Shown here piece by piece: positions 1 through 6,364 of a DNA stretch of 8,178 nucleotides. Source of the DNA: Thermoplasmata archaeon (lineage in GTDB: Archaea; Thermoplasmatota; DTKX01; GCA-020343715). The notes under the pieces were generated by a model. That model had not been told where the DNA came from and did not search any database. It saw nothing but the letters and a program-made list of their open reading frames with translations. Numbering within the stretch: position 1 is the first letter of the stretch; every line of letters starts with the position of its first letter. Made by a program: the position numbers and the translations under genes. The stretch lies in contig CP070808.1 in the NCBI GenBank assembly GCA_020343715.1, positions 102,495-110,672 on the forward strand. Reading direction: 5' to 3'.

Positions 1-1242
1 CTGGAGGAGATGGCCGAGAAGCGGGAGATCCTCAACGCCTCGAAGGACTTCCTTACCACCATCTATCCCCCGGAGGAGCCCCAGAGACAGGTGATCCGGG
101 ACCGCCTGGACAAGCTCTGCGAGAACTACCCTCTGCGGGAGCTGGAGAAGCTCTACGACAGCCTGGAGAGGAAGCTCCCCCAGCGCTGCTTCGTGGTGGT
201 GGACAGCCTCGAGGGCATCGCCGAGAAGTGGGAGGTGCCCGTGACCAAGGTCATGTCAGCGCTGCAGAAGGACCTGGTCGAGGGCACCAACATCTCCGTG
301 GTGGCCGTCATCGAGGGCGAGGGCGACAACAGCCTCGACTTCCTTGTGGACGGCACTACCACGCTACACCGGTCCCAGCTCAACGGGCACTTCATCCGGG
401 AGCTGGAGATCCACAAGCTGCGGGGCATGATGCTGAAGACGTCCCGATGGCTCTTCACCCTCATGGACGGTCACTTCCGCCTGCTTCCCCCCCATCCGCC
501 CCTGGACAGGGTCCTGGAGGGACCCGCCATCGCGGTGGACGACACCGACGTGGGCTTCTCCACCGGGCACCCCACCCTGGACGTGTACCTGGGCGGCGGT
601 ATCCCCAAGGGCTCCCGGGTCCTGCTGGAGGTGGGGCAGCACATCCCCAACGACGTGGTGTCGATGATCACCACGCCAATGGCGTGCAACTTCATGCTCC
701 ACGGGCGGGGCGTCGTCATCATCCCCGAGGGCGGCGAGACCGCCGAGGACTACCACGTGAAGTTCTCCCGCCTGGTCGACGGCAACCTGGTGGAGGAGAA
801 CATGCGGGTGGCGGAGAAGATCAACCCCAGCCGCGACCAGAACAAGCCGTACATCGTGCCCCTGGAGTACTCCGACGCCATCAAGGACTTCGGCATCTGG
901 GACAAGTCGTCGATGCAGCTTCGCGAGAGGACGGGCACCGGCCCCCTGCGCATCCTAGGCCTGGAGACCCAGGAGTCCCGGTTCCCCGCCGAGGAGATCC
1001 GTGAGGTCATCTCCCTGGTCTCGGAGTCGGTGCGCGCCGACGGCGGCGTGCTGCTCACGGTGGCCAAGCCGGGCCTCGTCGACGCCACCCAGCGTGTGGC
1101 CAACACCTCATCGGTGCACATGAAGCTGGCACGGATAAACAACAGCTTCATCCTGTACGGCATCGAGCCCGAGACGGAGATCCTCTACCTGGACTTCTCC
1201 ACCAAGGACGACACCCCCCTGGGCTTCGTCCCGGTGGTCTAG
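1..1242 (+). CDS. KaiC/GvpD-like tandem RecA-fold ATPase, 5' end cut by window edge
   Basis: The reading frame is open to base 1, so the ATG at 10 is probably internal and the true start lies upstream. Numbering from that ATG, a Walker-B-like strand (FVVVDSLEGIA, about 61-71) appears with no Walker A before it, so the first P-loop is presumably off the left edge. The first module ends with a KaiC-style LEIHKLRG (132-139). A second module opens with a KaiC-like entry (FSTGHPTLDVYLGGGIPKGS, 183-202), but where GxxGxGKT should follow it reads EVGQHIPNDVV (207-217), so this P-loop is degenerate. The remaining sequence is a RecA-like alpha/beta core with no membrane segment. The layout resembles the GvpD family (P-loop protein, known in haloarchaea as a gas-vesicle repressor) and KaiC-type regulators. 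No gas vesicle genes are visible, so a regulatory or ATP-sensing role is inference. The stop TAG overlaps the convergent TPR gene. Confidence 0.65.
   Translation: MEEMAEKREILNASKDFLTTIYPPEEPQRQVIRDRLDKLCENYPLRELEKLYDSLERKLPQRCFVVVDSLEGIAEKWEVPVTKVMSALQKDLVEGTNISVVAVIEGEGDNSLDFLVDGTTTLHRSQLNGHFIRELEIHKLRGMMLKTSRWLFTLMDGHFRLLPPHPPLDRVLEGPAIAVDDTDVGFSTGHPTLDVYLGGGIPKGSRVLLEVGQHIPNDVVSMITTPMACNFMLHGRGVVIIPEGGETAEDYHVKFSRLVDGNLVEENMRVAEKINPSRDQNKPYIVPLEYSDAIKDFGIWDKSSMQLRERTGTGPLRILGLETQESRFPAEEIREVISLVSESVRADGGVLLTVAKPGLVDATQRVANTSSVHMKLARINNSFILYGIEPETEILYLDFSTKDDTPLGFVPVV
1239..1242. other. Shared CTAG: interlocking stop codons of convergent genes
   Basis: CTAG supplies TAG (1240-1242) to the plus-strand GvpD-like gene and, read on the other strand, TAG (1241-1239) to the TPR gene. 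The two coding regions therefore overlap by four bases, with no room for a conventional intergenic terminator. Each transcript must end inside or antisense to its neighbour. Confidence 0.9.
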
Positions 1243-1907
1243 AACTCGTCGTCGGCCTCCAGCTGCACCGTCCTCTTCTGCTCCATCAGCGCGACCACCT
1301 GCTCGCGCTCGTAGATTGCCTCGTGGAGCGTGGGGTCGAACTCGAGGGCCTTGTTGAAGCACTGCAGCGCGTGGTTCAGGTCACCGGTGCGGGTCAGGAG
1401 GACTCCCATGTTGTTCCAGGCCACCGCGCTCCTGGGGTCCACCTCAAGGGCCCGCTCGTAGCACTGGAACGCCCGCTCCACCTGCCCGCTCTCCCGGTGG
1501 GCGACGCCCATGTTGATCCACGCTGCGGTGGCGTTGGGGTTTATGCGCAGCACGTTGGCGTAGCAGATCTGGGCCGCTGGGTACATCTCCAGCTGCTGGA
1601 AGGCCTTGCCCTTGTTGAACCACGCCTTGGTGTAGGTGGGCTTGACCTTGAGGGCCTGGGTGTAGGCATCGATGGCCTCCCTCACCTCGCCCATCTTGGA
1701 TAGGGCCACTCCCATGTTGTTCCAGGCGATGTGGTCCCTGGGGTTGAGCTTGAGGGAGCGCTGGTAGAACCTGACGGCCCGCCGGGGCTGTTCCGCGCGC
1801 ACCGACCTGTCCGCCTTCAGGCGAAGGGTCGCCGCCCGGGTGAGGGCCGATGGCTTAGGCACCATTGACTGACGCCTCGGTGTAACCCTCTCCCGCTCGT
1901 CTGCCAT
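1239..1907 (-). CDS. Tetratricopeptide repeat (TPR) protein, five repeats
   Basis: This is a 222-residue soluble protein built almost entirely of TPRs. Tryptophans at 62, 96, 130 and 164 recur with an exact 34-residue period, each followed by the small and large residues of TPR helix A and closed by a proline near repeat position 32 (NPRD, KPTY, NPNA, DPRS, DPTL). A weaker first repeat covers about 25-59, and full repeats cover 60-93, 94-127, 128-161 and 162-195. The N-terminal 24 residues are basic and probably disordered; the C-terminus is acidic. There is no signal peptide or membrane segment. TPRs are protein-protein interaction scaffolds; the partner cannot be told from sequence. The ATG at 1907 is preceded by GGGGAG (1920-1915), which supports that start; Met15 is an alternative. 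It appears to be monocistronic. Confidence 0.93.
   Translation of the reverse strand: MADERERVTPRRQSMVPKPSALTRAATLRLKADRSVRAEQPRRAVRFYQRSLKLNPRDHIAWNNMGVALSKMGEVREAIDAYTQALKVKPTYTKAWFNKGKAFQQLEMYPAAQICYANVLRINPNATAAWINMGVAHRESGQVERAFQCYERALEVDPRSAVAWNNMGVLLTRTGDLNHALQCFNKALEFDPTLHEAIYEREQVVALMEQKRTVQLEADDEF
1402..1727 (-). repeat. Direct DNA repeat between TPR units 2 and 5
   Basis: A 20-base identical segment occurs at 1402-1421 and 1708-1727, exactly 306 bases (three 102-base TPR units) apart. It encodes the AWNNMG start of repeats 5 and 2, and a diverged copy lies near 1502-1518 in repeat 4. Near-identity at DNA level suggests internal duplication or gene conversion among the TPR units. 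Confidence 0.7.
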
Positions 1908-1910
1908 AGG

Positions 1911-1920
1911 CTCTCTCCCC
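1911..1920 (-). promoter_or_regulatory. Ribosome-binding site of the TPR gene
   Basis: Minus-strand GGGGAGAGAG lies just upstream of the ATG at 1907. The purine-rich core partly matches the Shine-Dalgarno consensus and favours this ATG over Met15. Confidence 0.5.
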
Positions 1921-1948
1921 CGGTAGAGAGGTGTGTATGTCCCTGGTC

Positions 1949-1958
1949 GTTTTTATGC
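1949..1958 (-). promoter_or_regulatory. Candidate TATA box for the TPR gene
   Basis: Read on the minus strand this is GCATAAAAAC, an AT-rich island in GC-rich surroundings and close to an archaeal TATA element. A start site about 25 bases downstream would fall near 1928, giving a leader of about 20 bases that retains the GGGGAG ribosome-binding site before the ATG at 1907. Confidence 0.5.
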
Positions 1959-2030
1959 ATTCCGTGGCCTGGTCCCTTCTGACTGCGTACGAGCTCCCAT
2001 AAGGCTACATTGAGTGGAAATGTCTCCGTA

Positions 2031-2043
2031 AGCTTCAAAAACG
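2031..2043 (+). promoter_or_regulatory. Weak candidate promoter element for the HerA operon
   Basis: The divergent region 1908-2070 holds one AT-rich patch facing the plus-strand operon, around CTTCAAAAAC. A start about 25 bases downstream would give a leader of under 10 bases, consistent with the lack of a clear Shine-Dalgarno before the ATG at 2071. The match to a TATA box is poor. Confidence 0.25.
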
Positions 2044-2070
2044 CTCGGCCACATATGGACAACGGGATGC

Positions 2071-3633
2071 ATGGAGCCGGTAGGCGTCATTTTCGGTAAC
2101 GTGCGCGCTAGCACGTTCAAGGTCGCGATATCCGCGTCCAACGTGCAGAGGAACGAGTACGTCCAGGCCAACCACAAGATGTACGGTCCCGTCCTGGGAC
2201 AGCTCATCAAGCTGGAGCGGGAGACGGACGTGGACTACGACAAGGCCTCGGCCATATCCGGGGGCCAGGAGGTCGAGTTCCAAGAGAAGCTTGTGGGCAT
2301 CGTGGACATCATCGGCTACCGTGACGACCGGGGCCTGCTACAGCAACCACAGACGCCCTTCCGCGCAGGCGAGGTTGTCACCCGGGCCGAGACCAAGCTG
2401 GTCTCCAGCGTCCTGGGCCTCAAGACGGAGGGCGGCTCCACCGCCTACATGGGTCTGCTCCGCGGGTACAACATACGGGTGAACCTGGAGATCGACGAGC
2501 TGGTGTCGCGGCACATGGCCATCCTGTCCAAGACGGGGGGCGGCAAGTCGTACACCGTGGGCGTGTTCATCGAGGAGCTGATGAAGCGCCTGGTGCCCGT
2601 GGTCATCATCGACCCCCACGGCGAGTACTCCTCCCTCATGTTCCCCAACGTGTCCGAGAAGGACCATCAGCTGATGGGGCGCTTCGGAATAAAGCCCCGG
2701 GGCTACGGCGAGAACATCTCCCTCTTCTCCGCCGACACGAAGCTGAACCCCGAGTCGACCCAGTTGTCCTTCGACTCCATCAACCCCTCCGAGTCCGACC
2801 TCTTGGAGTTCATCGAGGCCTCGGGCAACGCCAACAAGAAGCTGCTCGTCGATGCCGTCCGCAGGGTCAAGGAGGGCAAGCGCTTCTACACCATGGAGCA
2901 GGTGAAGGAGATCCTTATGGAGAGCCCCTCCGAGAACAAGTGGCCCATCATCAACCAGATGGAGCTCCTCGAGGAGATGGGCCTGTTCTCCCAGACGCCC
3001 ACGCGCCTTTCCGACATCGTCAAGGAGGGCCAGACCAGCATCATCGACCTGAAGGGCTGCGACACCGACCTGCAGGAGACGCTGGTCAATCGCGTCGTGC
3101 GCAAGCTGTTCGAGGCCCGCAAATTGGAGAAGATCCCCCCCATGATGCTGGTCGTGGAGGAGGCCCACAACTTCTGTCCCCAGCAAGGGGTCGCCAAGAG
3201 CAGCGCCACCCTGCGCACCGTCGCGGCCGAGGGCCGCAAGTTCGGCCTGGGCCTGTGCGTGGTCACCCAGCGCCCCGCGAAGATCGACAAGAACGTGCTC
3301 AGCCAGTGCGCGACACAAGTCATCCTCAAGCTCACGTCGCCCAACGACCTCAAGGTCATCGCCCAGTCCATAGAGGGCTTCACCGAGGGGATGGAGGACG
3401 ACATCCAGGGACTCCCCATCGGGGTGGCCCTCATCACAGGGGCCAAGCTCTCCCGGCCCATGATAGTGGAGATCCGCGTGCGAGAGACCAAGCACGGCGG
3501 CGAGGACATATCGGTCATCTCCGCCAAGGGCAAGAAGGAGGGCAAGGCGGCCGTCAAGGAGGCCAAGAAGGTGGCCAAGGAGGAGGCCGAGAAGGTCGTC
3601 GAGGACGACACGGCCACCGCCGACAGCAGCTGA
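2071..3633 (+). CDS. HerA-family (DUF87/HAS-barrel) DNA-translocating ATPase
   Basis: A 520-residue member of the HerA/FtsK-like P-loop superfamily, hexameric motors that act on DNA ends, classically with NurA, Mre11 and Rad50 in archaeal double-strand-break resection. A beta-rich N-terminus (about 1-100) fits the HAS-barrel. The ATPase core has Walker A KTGGGKS (154-160, Lys159), the HerA-typical DPHGEY (181-186), Walker B with the catalytic pair MLVVEEAH (339-366 region, Glu363/Glu364) and the TQRP sensor motif (399-402). The charged tail (about 495-520), rich in Lys, Glu and Ala, is low-complexity and probably helical. The ATG at 2071 follows other-frame ATGs at 2055 and 2067 and has no strong ribosome-binding site. 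It is followed after 11 bases by a DUF357 gene. NurA is not adjacent, so it may be a HerA paralogue rather than the resection enzyme; the family call is firm, the exact role is not. Confidence 0.9.
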   Translation: MEPVGVIFGNVRASTFKVAISASNVQRNEYVQANHKMYGPVLGQLIKLERETDVDYDKASAISGGQEVEFQEKLVGIVDIIGYRDDRGLLQQPQTPFRAGEVVTRAETKLVSSVLGLKTEGGSTAYMGLLRGYNIRVNLEIDELVSRHMAILSKTGGGKSYTVGVFIEELMKRLVPVVIIDPHGEYSSLMFPNVSEKDHQLMGRFGIKPRGYGENISLFSADTKLNPESTQLSFDSINPSESDLLEFIEASGNANKKLLVDAVRRVKEGKRFYTMEQVKEILMESPSENKWPIINQMELLEEMGLFSQTPTRLSDIVKEGQTSIIDLKGCDTDLQETLVNRVVRKLFEARKLEKIPPMMLVVEEAHNFCPQQGVAKSSATLRTVAAEGRKFGLGLCVVTQRPAKIDKNVLSQCATQVILKLTSPNDLKVIAQSIEGFTEGMEDDIQGLPIGVALITGAKLSRPMIVEIRVRETKHGGEDISVISAKGKKEGKAAVKEAKKVAKEEAEKVVEDDTATADSS

Positions 3634-3640
3634 GAGGTGA
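3634..3640 (+). promoter_or_regulatory. Ribosome-binding site of the DUF357 gene
   Basis: GAGGTGA, a near-perfect complement of the archaeal 16S 3' end, lies directly after the HerA stop codon and four bases before the ATG at 3645. It fixes the DUF357 start and supports translation from a shared mRNA. Confidence 0.75.
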
Positions 3641-3644
3641 CGGG

Positions 3645-3986
3645 ATGGTCGAAAAGAAGATCCCGACCAGGAGGAAACCGAAGGGCCCCGTGCCGAACCA
3701 GCCCCTGGAGGCCGACCACGTGCTGGACTACCTGGAGCGGACGGGCGAGGCCCTGGACAAGCTGCGGGTGGCTGCCCCTCCCCGAAGCCACCTGGAGGAG
3801 GTGTCCGCCGACTTCCTGGAGATGGCCGAGGCCTACCACTCCGACGGCTGGCACTTCTTCAAGGAGGGCGACCTGGTGTCCGCCTTCGCCTGTGTCTCCT
3901 ATGCCCACGGATGGCTCGACGCCGGCGCGAGGCTGGGCCTCTGGGACGTGGACGAGGACGACCGGCTGTTCACTTTGGCCAGTTGA
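3645..3986 (+). CDS. DUF357 family protein
   Basis: A 113-residue soluble protein. After a basic, proline-containing N-terminus (1-20), the rest looks all-helical. The C-terminal half carries the DUF357 hallmark: an aromatic and acidic helix (AEAYHSDGWHFFKEGD, 61-76) followed by SAFACVSYAHGWLDAGARLG (79-98). DUF357 is an archaeal family of about this length with no established biochemical function that I know of; the two-helix pattern recalls nucleic-acid- or protein-binding helical hairpins, but that is only an impression. It starts 11 bases after the HerA-like gene with an excellent ribosome-binding site, so the two are almost certainly co-transcribed and may work together. It ends 23 bases before the convergent stop of egsA. 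Confidence 0.85.
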   Translation: MVEKKIPTRRKPKGPVPNQPLEADHVLDYLERTGEALDKLRVAAPPRSHLEEVSADFLEMAEAYHSDGWHFFKEGDLVSAFACVSYAHGWLDAGARLGLWDVDEDDRLFTLAS

Positions 3987-4009
3987 TGTCCTAACAAGAT
4001 TCCATCAGT

Positions 4010-5077
4010 CTACAAGACCTTCGTCATGATGGCGATGCGCTCGGCCGCCTTCTCGGTCAGACCGCTCTCGCCCAGGATGGTGTATCGCTCCCTGATGCCG
4101 TGGGCAGTCGTCATCGCCTGGATCAGCTCGTCCCTGCTGATGTTCAACCCCTTGGCCGTTGTCGGGCACCCGATGGTCTCTAGGGCCACTTTGACCCGTT
4201 CCCAGTCGCCCCCGTGGAGGGCCATCATCATAATGGTGCCCACACCGCACTGCTCTCCGTGGAGGGCCCTTCCCGGGGCGATGCGGTCCAGCGCGTGGGA
4301 GAACATGTGCTCCGACCCCGAGGAGGGGCGGGAGGTCCCCGCGATGGACATGGAGACTCCCGAGACCAGCACGGGCTTGATCATTATCCATGCGCTCTCC
4401 TCCAGCGTCGGCTTGATGTGGGAGGCGTTCTCCAGGATCACGGTGGCCACCATCTTGCTGAGGGTGGCGGCGGAGGTGGAGTACTCCTCGTGCTTTAGCC
4501 GGTGGGCCAGCTCCCAGTCCATCACCGCCGTTATGTTGGAGATGACATCGGCGCATCCGGCGGCCAGCAGACGCCACGGTGACTTGATGATGATGCTGGT
4601 ATCGGCGACGACGCCCATGGGCACCGAGGCGGTGAACGACATGTTGTCCTCGGTCTGGCTGCCCCGGATGGAGGCCCTGGGGGAGGCGATGCCATCGTGG
4701 GCGGCCGATGTGGGGACGGAGATGAAGGGGCAGCCCGTCTGGAAGGCGGCCAGCTTGGCCACGTCGATCTTGCTGCCACCGCCCACGCCCACCAGGTACT
4801 CGGCGTCGATCTCGATGGCCCTGGCCTTCACCTGGGCCACCGTGTCCTCGTCGGCGGGGCCAACCTCGATGACGTCCACGTCGTAGGCGGCGTCGGTGAG
4901 CATGTCCGCCACCAGCTGGCCCGCGACGACGCGGGTTGCGGGACCGGTCACGACCAGGGCGGACCCGTCCAGCTGGAACTCGCGGCACATCCCAGGGATC
5001 GCCTCGAGGGCGGCGTGGCCCGCGATTATTCGGCGCGGGAACTCCATCGCCTTCGCCTTGGTGAACAGGTCCTCCAT
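4010..5077 (-). CDS. egsA: sn-glycerol-1-phosphate dehydrogenase [NAD(P)+]
   Basis: This 355-residue enzyme reduces dihydroxyacetone phosphate to sn-glycerol-1-phosphate with NAD(P)H in the cytosol, the first committed step of archaeal ether-lipid backbones. It belongs to the iron-containing alcohol dehydrogenase / glycerol dehydrogenase superfamily. Visible motifs are the nucleotide-binding GVGGGSKID (97-105), substrate motif SVPTSAAHDGIASP (120-133), and metal-site motifs GCADVIS (Asp177), GSEHMFSH (His257) and ALHGEQCG (His273); the zinc ligands are assigned by analogy with glycerol dehydrogenase. Length is normal for the family and no key residue is missing. An in-frame TTG at 5101 would add eight residues, but ATG 5077 is preferred because GGAGGG lies six bases before it. 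The gene diverges from the DUF63 gene and appears monocistronic. Confidence 0.96.
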   Translation of the reverse strand: MEDLFTKAKAMEFPRRIIAGHAALEAIPGMCREFQLDGSALVVTGPATRVVAGQLVADMLTDAAYDVDVIEVGPADEDTVAQVKARAIEIDAEYLVGVGGGSKIDVAKLAAFQTGCPFISVPTSAAHDGIASPRASIRGSQTEDNMSFTASVPMGVVADTSIIIKSPWRLLAAGCADVISNITAVMDWELAHRLKHEEYSTSAATLSKMVATVILENASHIKPTLEESAWIMIKPVLVSGVSMSIAGTSRPSSGSEHMFSHALDRIAPGRALHGEQCGVGTIMMMALHGGDWERVKVALETIGCPTTAKGLNISRDELIQAMTTAHGIRERYTILGESGLTEKAAERIAIMTKVL

Positions 5078-5083
5078 ATCGGT

Positions 5084-5089
5084 CCCTCC
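5084..5089 (-). promoter_or_regulatory. Ribosome-binding site deciding the egsA start
   Basis: Minus-strand GGAGGG sits six bases upstream of ATG 5077. It lies inside the region that a TTG start at 5101 would translate, and therefore argues for the shorter 355-residue form. Confidence 0.7.
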
Positions 5090-5155
5090 GGTGCTGCGCA
5101 ATGTTTATCACATGGCCAGCGCTTCCGACCCACGAACGGGAGTGTGTAACTGGCT

Positions 5156-6364
5156 GTGGACTATAAAACATTTTACGACCAGCACTGGAAGCTGGTCTGG
5201 ACGTCCATAATCGTGGTCCCGCCCGCCTTCATCGCCCTCGGATGCATCCTTTGGCCCGAGGTCTTTTGGGACAACTTCGTGTGGAAGTACATCTGGGGCC
5301 CCATCGTCGCTGACGCCAAGCGGGCGCCCCAGGGAGGTGTGGTGGAGGGTTACAACCCCGTCAACACGGCGGTCTACGCCATCATCCTGGCGGTGGCGGT
5401 CATCGGTATATGGCGGGCCTTCCACTACCTGCGAATCCGCCTGGACGTGGCCTTCATGGTGGCCATGGTGCCCTGGGTGCTCCTGGGGAGCAGCGCCAGG
5501 GCCCTGGAGGACGCGGGCCTGTTCAACCGTGACGGCGGCATCGTGTACCTGTTCATCTCCCCCCTCATCTACATCTTCATAGGCCTTCTCGTGTTCGGAC
5601 TGGTCATCGCCTCCCACTACATCCAGCGGGTGGCGGCTAACCAGGGGACCATGGCCGGGATGCTGTGGTCGGGCTACGTCCTGCTGGGGTTCAACCTGGT
5701 GGTGGGCGTCGTCCACGGCATGGCCCCCGAGCAGATGGAGGCCCATGCGCCCTACTGGCTGCTCCCGGTGATCTCGGTGCTCGGGATGGCGGTGCTGTGG
5801 TGGTGGGCCCAGCGGCGCGACGGGCGCGTGGAGATGACGGCCCAGGTGGCCATGTACGGCTCGGTGATGCTGACCCTCTCCCTCTACTACGTGGTCCTCT
5901 GGGCCTCCGGCGACGGATGGGGCACCACCGAGCGGGGCCTGTCCCCGGAGGAGCTGGCCATCATACCGGGCATAGCCCTCATAGCCACCGGGGCAACGAT
6001 GGGCCTCTTCTGGGCCCTCTCGAAACGCGACCCTCGGTTGGCGGCATTCATGCTGCCCGTGGCCATGATGCTCTTCGCCAGCCACTACCTGGACGGGGTG
6101 GCGACCTGGAGGGGGATCGACGTCCATGGCTACTCGGAGAAGCACGTGCTCCCCAGCTTCCTCATCGAGCTCGCTGGGACCGCGGTGATCATGCTGCCCC
6201 TCAAGTTCCTGGTGGTGGTGCTGGTGGTCTACCTGATGGAGGTGGCGCTCCGCGAGGACCTGGAGGAGACACCGAACCTGGCTTGGCTGGTCAAGGTCGC
6301 GGTCATGGTGCTGGGGCTCGCTCCCGGTATGCGCGACATGCTGAGGCTCGCCATGGGCGTCTAG
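5156..6364 (+). CDS. DUF63 family polytopic membrane protein
   Basis: A 402-residue integral membrane protein with about 10-11 hydrophobic segments (for example 15-34, 71-89, 130-153, 165-189, 201-219, 231-250, 279-298, 336-374, 378-390). Signatures of the archaeal DUF63 family are EGYNPVNTAVYA (64-75), SSARALEDAGLF (112-123), SHYLDGVAT (309-317), GYSEKHVLP (325-333) and LGLAPGMRD (386-394). The charged and polar residues Arg115, Glu118, Asp119, His310, Asp313, His330 and Arg393 lie in or beside membrane segments, which hints at a catalytic or transport site, but the family function is unknown to me. It seems longer than the roughly 280-300 residues I associate with DUF63; extra helices may lie at 160-255. 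GTG 5156 is the only sensible start: an in-frame TAA sits at 5147, and a weak GGAGTG precedes it at 5139-5144. Confidence 0.85.
   Translation: MDYKTFYDQHWKLVWTSIIVVPPAFIALGCILWPEVFWDNFVWKYIWGPIVADAKRAPQGGVVEGYNPVNTAVYAIILAVAVIGIWRAFHYLRIRLDVAFMVAMVPWVLLGSSARALEDAGLFNRDGGIVYLFISPLIYIFIGLLVFGLVIASHYIQRVAANQGTMAGMLWSGYVLLGFNLVVGVVHGMAPEQMEAHAPYWLLPVISVLGMAVLWWWAQRRDGRVEMTAQVAMYGSVMLTLSLYYVVLWASGDGWGTTERGLSPEELAIIPGIALIATGATMGLFWALSKRDPRLAAFMLPVAMMLFASHYLDGVATWRGIDVHGYSEKHVLPSFLIELAGTAVIMLPLKFLVVVLVVYLMEVALREDLEETPNLAWLVKVAVMVLGLAPGMRDMLRLAMGV
5161..5168 (-). promoter_or_regulatory. Candidate egsA TATA box inside the start of the DUF63 gene
   Basis: Minus-strand TTTTATAG is the best TATA-like sequence upstream of egsA and overlaps codons 2-5 of the divergent DUF63 gene. 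A start near 5138 would give a leader of about 60 bases that retains the GGAGGG site. A second AT-rich element, TTTATC at 5104-5109 (plus strand), could instead drive DUF63, with a start near 5132. Both are pattern matches only. Confidence 0.35.
6361..6364. other. Second shared CTAG: interlocking stops of DUF63 and surface-protein genes
   Basis: TAG 6362-6364 ends the DUF63 gene and, on the minus strand, TAG 6363-6361 ends the surface-protein gene. This is the same four-base arrangement as at 1239-1242. Confidence 0.9.

Noticed and set aside
10..1242. Gas vesicle regulation as the function of the first gene
   Set aside because: Only family-level resemblance supports it; no gvp structural genes are visible and the protein could equally be another KaiC-like regulator.
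2035..2078. Alternative upstream starts for the HerA gene at the ATGs at 2055 and 2067
   Set aside because: Neither is in frame with the HerA reading frame; 2071 is the first in-frame ATG near the conserved N-terminus.
2338..3908. Long minus-strand open frames of 385 and 340 codons antisense to the HerA gene
   Set aside because: They are shadows caused by high GC and codon bias of the HerA gene; their sequences are low-complexity and show no family motif, while the plus frame has complete ATPase motifs.
4026..4886. A 286-codon plus-strand open frame over egsA
   Set aside because: It is opposite a well-recognised enzyme gene and has no motif of its own.
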